Assembly (NCBI GenBank): GCA_964424335.1
Contig: CAYRIY010000112.1
Location: 1 to 10,944 of the forward strand
Reading direction: 5' to 3'
DNA from: CAYRIY01 sp964424335
GTDB lineage: Bacteria; Bacillota; Limnochordia; DTU080; RSA5
DNA: 10,944 nucleotides
In this document: positions 6,132 to 10,944 of the stretch, piece by piece
Position numbering within the stretch: the stretch's first letter is position 1
Layout of the letters: every line of letters begins with the position of its first letter
Notes under the pieces: model-generated
Database searches by the model: none
Told to the model about the DNA's origin: nothing
The model's input: the letters and a program-made list of their open reading frames with translations, nothing else
Translations under genes and position numbers: made by a program

Positions 6132-7178
6132 TTAAGAACGGTCCAGATCAATCACGACCTTGACCGCCTCTCGACGGTCGAGCAACTCAAACGCATTGCC
6201 GATCTCTTCCAGTGGAAGGACGTGCGTGAGCGGCGCCTTCAGATCGACATGCCCTGCGTTCACTGCAGCCAAACATCGATCGTGAACCTCTTCTTCCACC
6301 GGATTGAGGCGCACGAGCGAGAAGTCGTTGGGCACGCGATCCCACCCGATCGGCAGGTTGATCGATGTGGCAGACCCCACGCCGTAAAGCGCCACCAGCC
6401 CCCCTCGCGCCAAGAGAAGCGGACCCAACTCCAACATTTCCTTTGCGCCGGTCGATTCCACGACCAAGTCCGCGCCGGACCTTCCGGACCAATCGCGCAC
6501 GGCCTGCACAACGTCTTCGGAGCGCATATCGATTACACGATCTGCACCAACCCGGGCGCAAAGTTCCAGCGCTTCCGGTCGCCGGCCCACCGCGGCGATC
6601 GAGCGTGCGCCCAAGACCTTGGCCGCCTGAATAAACGTTGTGGCGACCGGCCCACTGCCCAGCACGACCACATTGCGATCGGCGACCTGGCCTGCTCGTT
6701 CAAGAAAGCTAAAACACTCCTTGAACGTGATGAACATCGCGCCGTCGACCGGATCGAAATCTCTGGGGACCTTTTGGTGCTTCGTGGCAAAAGGAGTTGA
6801 GGCAGGGGGCCCCGTCTCGGGCTTTGCCGATCGGACCGCCTCCAGGTCCCAAACCAATCCCCACTCGGCGAAGCCGCCCCATTGCGAGCGCAGCTCGCCC
6901 AAGCGTTCCGTCGGCGAGAGGCAGTAAGGTCGGAGCACGTAGTCTCCCGGCGCCAGCGAGCGCACCTCGGGGCCGACCTCCTCGACCCTGCCGATGCTCT
7001 CGTGTCCCAAAAGGCATGGATATTGCTTCGACGGGAACGTTCCGGCGAGAATGCTTCGATCCGTTCCGCAGATTCCACAGGTCATAATCCGAACCAACGC
7101 CTGAAAAGGTCCGGGCGTCGGCCTTGGAATCTCAACCAATTCCAGGTCGTGGGGTTTATGCACAACGACCGCTTTCAT
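6132..7178 (-). CDS. Zinc-dependent MDR-family alcohol/polyol/sugar dehydrogenase
   Basis: The product is 348 residues, the usual length for the medium-chain dehydrogenase/reductase superfamily. The catalytic zinc site is visible as CGICGTD (Cys 37) and GHE (58-60). The NAD(P)-binding loop is VVLGSGPVATTF (171-182), and the acidic or arginine-rich strand end AAVGRRPEAL (195-204) may favour NADP. The four-cysteine structural zinc lobe of classical alcohol dehydrogenases is missing. In its place is PYCLSPTERLGELRSQWGGF (84-103), as in glucose-dehydrogenase-like members. A sugar or polyol substrate fits the neighbours but is an inference. ATG 7178 has GAGGA (7188-7192) 9 bases upstream. The frame is open to 7316, but the extra 46 residues do not resemble the family. 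The gene lies between the binding-protein gene (213 bases upstream) and the GFO/IDH/MocA gene (31 bases downstream). Confidence 0.92.
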   Translation of the reverse strand: MKAVVVHKPHDLELVEIPRPTPGPFQALVRIMTCGICGTDRSILAGTFPSKQYPCLLGHESIGRVEEVGPEVRSLAPGDYVLRPYCLSPTERLGELRSQWGGFAEWGLVWDLEAVRSAKPETGPPASTPFATKHQKVPRDFDPVDGAMFITFKECFSFLERAGQVADRNVVVLGSGPVATTFIQAAKVLGARSIAAVGRRPEALELCARVGADRVIDMRSEDVVQAVRDWSGRSGADLVVESTGAKEMLELGPLLLARGGLVALYGVGSATSINLPIGWDRVPNDFSLVRLNPVEEEVHDRCLAAVNAGHVDLKAPLTHVLPLEEIGNAFELLDRREAVKVVIDLDRS

Positions 7179-7351
7179 CGGCCACCGTCCTCGAGGCTGC
7201 CATGTACTCACGCAAGCTCTACATCTAAAGTAAATGAAACTCAAGGGATATAATAGGGGTTTTGCCACGTTTAATCCTGGGGCAAGATCGAGGGGAAAGG
7301 GGACCGAATCGATCATCGAGTCTTTTCGGGACCAAGAGCGGATCGGACTCC

Positions 7352-7380
7352 GTGGAGGCGGGCGTTGCCACCCGCCCCAC
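7352..7380 (-). terminator. Strong GC-rich hairpin just after the binding-protein gene
   Basis: GTGG-A-GGCGGG (7352-7362) can pair with CCCGCC-CCAC (7371-7380), giving ten base pairs with one bulged base and an 8-base loop. On the minus strand it starts 12 bases after the stop of the binding-protein gene. No T-run follows it, so it does not look like an intrinsic terminator. A stabilising or attenuating hairpin that raises binding-protein mRNA over the genes that follow is more likely. Such hairpins are known after binding-protein genes of ABC operons, such as the REP element after malE. Confidence 0.45.
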
Positions 7381-7391
7381 GGACCATATCA

Positions 7392-8636
7392 TTACTCCTG
7401 CAACAGAGCGTTGATCACGCGATCGAGCTCTTCCATCGAGGCTTGGACCGTGGCCTCTTGCCGGACCGCTCGATTGACCGCCTCCCAGATCATGGGGTCA
7501 AGCTCCCGGTACCTGCGGCCAAACATGTCCAGCCGAGTTTGCCCTGCTGCCGTGAGAAATACCTCGATGCTTGCGGGCACCCCCTCCGCCGCGAGCGCGA
7601 ACTCGCTAACGAGCGCCGGCGAGCGGAATGAAGGCAGCGCCATCCCCATGGCAGCCACGGGAAACTGTCCCTCTTCGGTTGCAGTCAAAAACTTGAGCAG
7701 TTGCCATGCAGCTTCGGCGTTTTTGGTCTGCGCCGAGATCCCGTAGTTGAGCGTCGCCGCGATCGTCTGTTGCCTCACCTGGGACGGATGGAGAGCGATA
7801 TCCCACTCAAATGAAGGTTGGGCCGTGTACCGATATCCCGGAAGATCCCATACTCCCGACGAGTACATCGCGTACCCTTCTTGTAGAAAGCCCGGCCCCT
7901 GATAGGCGTGAGGATTGAGCGCAGTCTGATCGACGTGGACCAGGTCAATCAGGTACTGCAAGGCGTCGACCACTTCAGGCGAACTAAATTGCACGCGACC
8001 ATCGCCGGACGAGATCTCGCCGCCGTTACTGTAGATAAAGGGCATGAAAGTTCCCCACCAAAACCAGTTGGCATACGCGTAGCGGCGGTCGGGGCCGTCT
8101 CCATACGCCAGCTTTTTGCTGGTCTCCCTAAAGTCATCAAAGGTCCAGTCGCTCAAAATGGGCGGAACACCCATGCGATTGAGCCAGTCGACATTGTAGT
8201 AGATGACCAAAGGAGAAATTTCTTGTGGCAAACAGTAAGTGACCCCATCGACGGTACATGCGTCAACCAGTACCGAGTGAAAGTCTTCAAATCGGACGCC
8301 ATCCCTTGCCATGAAGTCGTTGAGAGGCAACATCATCTCGCTTTGAATCAGATCTGTCGTCATCCACTCATTGAGGTAGATCAGATCCATGGACTCCCCG
8401 GCTGCCCAAAGGGTCAGCAACCGTTCTATACGATTCGAATCCTGAAGGTGGTAAAACTCGACTTGGATATGGGGATGTGCTGCTTCAAATGCAGTAATTT
8501 GCTCCCTGCGAATTTGCGCCTCGGCCAGGTCTCCAAAGGTGCCGTACCTGAGCACCACGGTCTCCTGGGCCAGTGCAACCGCACTGATGCAAGCGACCAA
8601 AACGACAACGCTGACGATCCGCCACATTCCAAACAT
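7392..8636 (-). CDS. ABC transporter sugar-binding protein (extracellular solute-binding protein family 1)
   Basis: The product is 414 residues. It starts with a signal peptide (MFGMWRIVSVVVLVACISAV) that can be cut after ALA, leaving QETVVLRYG. The LVAC inside it could also act as a lipobox, so whether it is a lipoprotein is open. The family 1 (MalE/UgpB type) pattern follows: ITAFEAAHPHIQVEF (about 46-60), DLIYLNEW, a central segment PLVIYYNVDWLNRMGVPP and the tryptophan-rich ANWFWWGTFMPFIYSNGG, whose aromatics probably line a sugar site. ISAQTKNAEAAWQLLKFL is the usual C-terminal lobe helix. ATG 8636 is chosen because AGGAGG (8644-8649) lies 7 bases ahead; an upstream in-frame start at 8675 would hide the signal peptide. 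The protein delivers substrate to a permease, but no permease or ATPase gene follows. Dehydrogenase genes do. The operator-like site at 8661-8674 probably controls it. Confidence 0.93.
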   Translation of the reverse strand: MFGMWRIVSVVVLVACISAVALAQETVVLRYGTFGDLAEAQIRREQITAFEAAHPHIQVEFYHLQDSNRIERLLTLWAAGESMDLIYLNEWMTTDLIQSEMMLPLNDFMARDGVRFEDFHSVLVDACTVDGVTYCLPQEISPLVIYYNVDWLNRMGVPPILSDWTFDDFRETSKKLAYGDGPDRRYAYANWFWWGTFMPFIYSNGGEISSGDGRVQFSSPEVVDALQYLIDLVHVDQTALNPHAYQGPGFLQEGYAMYSSGVWDLPGYRYTAQPSFEWDIALHPSQVRQQTIAATLNYGISAQTKNAEAAWQLLKFLTATEEGQFPVAAMGMALPSFRSPALVSEFALAAEGVPASIEVFLTAAGQTRLDMFGRRYRELDPMIWEAVNRAVRQEATVQASMEELDRVINALLQE

Positions 8637-8643
8637 ATCTCTT

Positions 8644-8649
8644 CCTCCT
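8644..8649 (-). promoter_or_regulatory. Ribosome binding site of the binding-protein gene
   Basis: AGGAGG (within AAGGAGGAAG) on the minus strand lies 7 bases before ATG 8636. It rules out the longer form beginning at 8675, which would place 13 polar residues ahead of the signal peptide. Confidence 0.85.
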
Positions 8650-8660
8650 TTTCGGGGTTG

Positions 8661-8674
8661 TGAAAGCGCTGTCA
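8661..8674. promoter_or_regulatory. LacI/CcpA (cre)-type operator before the binding-protein gene
   Basis: TGAAAGCGCTGTCA is a near-perfect palindrome with a CG centre: six of seven base pairs are symmetric. It matches the cre consensus TGWAARCGYTWNCA at all but one position. It lies 25 bases upstream of ATG 8636, just downstream of a minus-strand TGTAAT (8676-8681) that could be the -10 box. The operator would then cover the transcription start, the usual place for repression. It differs from the TAAACCGA repeat in front of the LacI-family gene at the left edge, so another LacI-family protein may bind it. Confidence 0.6.
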
Positions 8675-8774
8675 ATTACATTGCTTCTTTTGTCCAAAAA
8701 TTCCTTCTGACAACTCAAACTAATCGGTCAACAAAAGCAAAAGCCTCATTAGACGCTAAACTCCGAGCCGATAC

Positions 8775-8786
8775 CATTGCCAGGCA
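8775..8786. repeat. 12-base direct repeat, copy 1, with a TGCCNGGCA palindrome
   Basis: CATTGCCAGGCA occurs here and again, identical, at 8834-8845. Each copy contains the perfect 9-base palindrome TGCC-A-GGCA. The two lie in the divergent region, 90 and 31 bases ahead of the plus-strand glycohydrolase gene. The repeat is seen directly; a role as a protein-binding site is an inference. Confidence 0.5.
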
Positions 8787-8790
8787 TTTC

Positions 8791-8805
8791 CCCTTTCTAA
8801 AAGGG
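8791..8805. repeat. Short perfect inverted repeat between the two 12-base repeats
   Basis: CCCTTT (8791-8796) and AAAGGG (8800-8805) form a six-base perfect inverted repeat around a three-base centre. No T-run follows on either strand, so it is not a terminator. It may be an operator or a chance match. Confidence 0.3.
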
Positions 8806-8833
8806 ATATTGCTCGGTGTGACGAAAGGGCTTT

Positions 8834-8845
8834 CATTGCCAGGCA
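8834..8845. repeat. 12-base direct repeat, copy 2, with a TGCCNGGCA palindrome
   Basis: This is an exact copy of the element at 8775-8786, 59 bases downstream. It ends 15 bases before the ribosome binding site of the glycohydrolase gene. A bound protein could therefore block transcription start or elongation. Confidence 0.5.
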
Positions 8846-8860
8846 GCCATTCTCTCACGC

Positions 8861-8867
8861 GGAGGGG
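8861..8867 (+). promoter_or_regulatory. Ribosome binding site deciding the GTG start of the glycohydrolase gene
   Basis: GGAGGGG lies 8 bases before the GTG at 8876. A TAA (8873-8875) stands directly in front of that GTG in the same frame, so no longer form is possible. Confidence 0.85.
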
Positions 8868-8875
8868 TGCATTAA

Positions 8876-10944
8876 GTGTTTCCTCATGATTATCACGAGC
8901 GAGTTTACGCAGGTGTGCTGGGAAAGATCATTGGCGTCTACCTGGGCAGACCGTTTGAAGGCTGGTCGTACGAGCATATTCTCGATCGCTTGGGCGAAGT
9001 CGACTATTACGTCCACGAGAAGCTCGGAGTGCCGCTCGTCGTGACCGACGACGACATCTCGGGGACTTTTACATTTTTGAGGGCATTGCCCGACTACGGT
9101 TACAGCCGGGACATAACCCCAGAGCAAATCGGGCAGACATGGCTCAACTACCTGATCGAAAAGAGGACCGTGCTCTGGTGGGGCGGAATGGGCAACTCGA
9201 CGGAACACACCGCCTACCTGCGCCTAAAACACGGAATCCCCGCTCCCAAGAGCGGCTCTGCCGAGCTCAACGGCAAGGTGGTTTCGGAGCAGATCGGAGC
9301 GCAAATCTTTATCGACGGATGGGGCATGGTCGCCCCCGGGGATCCCGAGTTTGCCGCTGAGCTCGCCCGGCGAGCGGGAAGCGTCAGCCACGACGGGGAG
9401 TCGATCTACGCAGCCCAGGTGGTTGCCGCCATCGAGGCGCAGGCCTTTGTCGAAAGGGATCTCAACAAGCTGATCGATATTGCGACCGGGTTCATTCCCA
9501 AAGACTCCGTCATCTACCGGATGATCTCGGACATCCGCTCGTGGCGAGCGAAGCACGACGATTGGAGAAAAGCCCGGGAGCTCCTGGCCAAGGATTACGG
9601 TTACGACACGTACGGGGGCAACTGTCACGTCGTTCCCAACCACGGGCTCATCATCCTCTCGCTCCTCTATGGCGATGACGATTTCCAAAAGACACTGATG
9701 ATCGTAAACACCTGCGGTTGGGATACCGACTGCAACTCGGGCAACGTCGGCTGCATTATGGGGATCAAGAACGGCCTTGCCGGCATCGACCAAGGGCCCG
9801 ACTGGAGAGGTCCCGTCGCGGATCGGCTGTACCTGCCCACGGCCGACGGCGGACGCTGCATCTCCGATGCCGTCATCGAGACGTTTCACATCATCAACGC
9901 AGCCCGGGCCCTCAACGGGCTCGAGCCTGTCGCGCCGAAGGGCGGCGCTCGCTTTCACTTTTCGCTGCCGGGATCGGTCCAAGGTTTTCAGGCAGATGGC
10001 GCTTGCAGCGTGCAAAACGTCCCCTTTGGCGACAGCCGGGCGCTTGCCATCGACTTCACCGATCCGGGTCCGGACACGCCCGCTCGAGTAGCGACCGCGA
10101 CGTTTCTCCCTCCCGACGCCAGGCGGATCAAAGGGTACGAGCTGATCGCCTCGCCCAGCTTGTATCCTGGCCAGACGGTGCGTGCATCGGTGATCGCCGA
10201 CCAGCAAAACGCCGGGGCTGTGGCGTGCCGCCTCTTTGTCTCCGTCTACGGGAAAGACGACGAGCTTGTCCACATCGACGGGCCGCAAGCGACGCTCACG
10301 CCCGGCGCCCAGCATGACTTCGAGTGGCAACTCCCTGAGACGGACGGCGCTCCGATCGTTCAGGTGGGTATCACCCTCAGTTCGGCGAGCGGGGTTTCGG
10401 GCAGAGTGTACCTTGACTCCCTGACGTGGGACGGCGAGCCCCGCTTGACCCTGACCCGCCCGGCCCACGGAGGCGCCATGTGGCACAAGGCGTGGACCAA
10501 CGGCGTCGACCGAGCCGAGCGGTGGGGCGAGCCGTTCCGCTTAATTCACGACGAAGGCCGAGGCCTTTTCATGCACGGCGCCCGGGAATGGCGAAACTAC
10601 GAGGTATCTGCGGACGTGACGCCCCATATGGTCAAAGCGGCGGGGATCGCCGCCCGGGTGCAAGGGATGCGGCGGTACTATGCGCTGCTCCTTTTCCGCG
10701 ACGGAACGGTGCGACTCGTCAAAGTGCTCGATGGTGAACGAGTCCTGGGCGAGGCGAATCTCGACTGGCAATTCGGCGAAACGTATCAGCTCAAGTTGCG
10801 GGTGAAAGGTGAGCGGTTGCAGGCATGGGTCGACGACCGGCTTTTATTTGATGTGCAAGATCAGGAGCGACCGCTCGAGTGCGGCGCGGTGGCTTTAGTC
10901 TGCGAAGAGGGCCGCACCGCAACTCGAAAGGTGCAGATCGTTCC
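8876..10944 (+). CDS. ADP-ribosylglycohydrolase-family protein with C-terminal beta-rich domains (3' end outside window)
   Basis: The frame is open from the GTG at 8876 to the right edge, 689 codons, so the C-terminus is missing. Residues 1-345 are an ADP-ribosylglycohydrolase (DraG-like) domain. YAGVLGKIIGVYLGRPFEG (11-29) is the first helix. VVTDDDISGTF (55-65) supplies the first metal ligands, with a third Asp in place of the Thr seen in many relatives. GWDTDCNSGNVG (281-292) is the second metal site (D-x-D). Family members use two Mg ions to cleave N- or O-glycosidic bonds to ribose or related sugars. Residues about 355-520 (HFSLPGSVQGF onward, ending VYLDSLTWDG) look like a carbohydrate-binding beta sandwich. 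Residues about 555-689 (EWRNYEVSADVT, GIAARVQG, YYALLLFRDG, LQAWVDDRLLFDV) look like a concanavalin-type LamG or 3-keto-disaccharide-hydrolase-like domain. No signal peptide is seen, so it is probably cytoplasmic. It diverges from the binding-protein operon. The natural substrate is not known and is more likely a small glycoside than ADP-ribosylated protein. Confidence 0.9.
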   Translation, partial: MFPHDYHERVYAGVLGKIIGVYLGRPFEGWSYEHILDRLGEVDYYVHEKLGVPLVVTDDDISGTFTFLRALPDYGYSRDITPEQIGQTWLNYLIEKRTVLWWGGMGNSTEHTAYLRLKHGIPAPKSGSAELNGKVVSEQIGAQIFIDGWGMVAPGDPEFAAELARRAGSVSHDGESIYAAQVVAAIEAQAFVERDLNKLIDIATGFIPKDSVIYRMISDIRSWRAKHDDWRKARELLAKDYGYDTYGGNCHVVPNHGLIILSLLYGDDDFQKTLMIVNTCGWDTDCNSGNVGCIMGIKNGLAGIDQGPDWRGPVADRLYLPTADGGRCISDAVIETFHIINAARALNGLEPVAPKGGARFHFSLPGSVQGFQADGACSVQNVPFGDSRALAIDFTDPGPDTPARVATATFLPPDARRIKGYELIASPSLYPGQTVRASVIADQQNAGAVACRLFVSVYGKDDELVHIDGPQATLTPGAQHDFEWQLPETDGAPIVQVGITLSSASGVSGRVYLDSLTWDGEPRLTLTRPAHGGAMWHKAWTNGVDRAERWGEPFRLIHDEGRGLFMHGAREWRNYEVSADVTPHMVKAAGIAARVQGMRRYYALLLFRDGTVRLVKVLDGERVLGEANLDWQFGETYQLKLRVKGERLQAWVDDRLLFDVQDQERPLECGAVALVCEEGRTATRKVQIV

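Noticed and set aside
5949..6800. A 283-codon open frame on the plus strand opposite the two dehydrogenase genes.
   Set aside because: It spans the gap between two well-recognised minus-strand genes and its translation shows no domain; it is a shadow frame.
7249..7254. A TATAAT on the plus strand between the binding-protein and dehydrogenase genes.
   Set aside because: No plus-strand gene follows it and no -35 box was found for either strand.
7179..7316. A 46-residue N-terminal extension of the MDR dehydrogenase.
   Set aside because: The family begins at MKAVVV, GAGGA lies 9 bases before that ATG, and the extension does not resemble the family.
9224..10486. A 420-codon open frame on the minus strand opposite the glycohydrolase gene.
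   Set aside because: It is antisense to a frame with clear DraG motifs, has no family motif and no ribosome binding site. Long antisense frames are common in GC-rich genes.

Overview
The window is GC-rich bacterial DNA with dense genes, strong Shine-Dalgarno sites (GGAGG type) and frequent GTG and TTG starts. A sugar-type ABC binding protein, a LacI-family regulator, two sugar-type oxidoreductases and an ADP-ribosylglycohydrolase suggest a heterotroph that takes up carbohydrates or glycosylated compounds. One small exported, glycine-rich, beta-strand-like protein hints at an outer membrane, but this is weak. I cannot name the lineage from the sequence alone.

Left part (1-2576): the 3'-truncated LacI-family regulator is on the minus strand, with an operator-like tandem repeat in its own promoter region. 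A small exported beta-rich protein follows, also on the minus strand. It diverges from a plus-strand PHP-domain lipoprotein, probably a metal-dependent phosphoesterase.

Middle (2577-4608): this holds a stretch of decayed DNA. An open 51-codon tail continues in frame after the PHP stop codon, and then comes a VOC/glyoxalase-like pseudogene with one frameshift and two stops. An intact, translationally coupled pair follows: an SRPBCC (AHSA1-like) protein and a two-part GNAT acetyltransferase.

Right part (4609-10944): a minus-strand cluster reads binding protein, MDR-type zinc dehydrogenase, GFO/IDH/MocA oxidoreductase, DUF4180 protein. It diverges from a large plus-strand protein with an ADP-ribosylglycohydrolase domain followed by two beta-rich domains that look carbohydrate-binding or lectin-like; this gene runs off the right edge. 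The 239-base divergent region holds a near-perfect LacI/CcpA-type operator at the binding-protein promoter and two copies of a 12-base repeat containing the palindrome TGCCNGGCA. I infer one catabolic locus: bind a glycoside or ribosylated compound, cleave its N- or O-glycosidic bond, and oxidise or epimerise the sugar by NAD(P)-dependent steps. No permease or ATPase gene is present, so the transporter is incomplete in this window.
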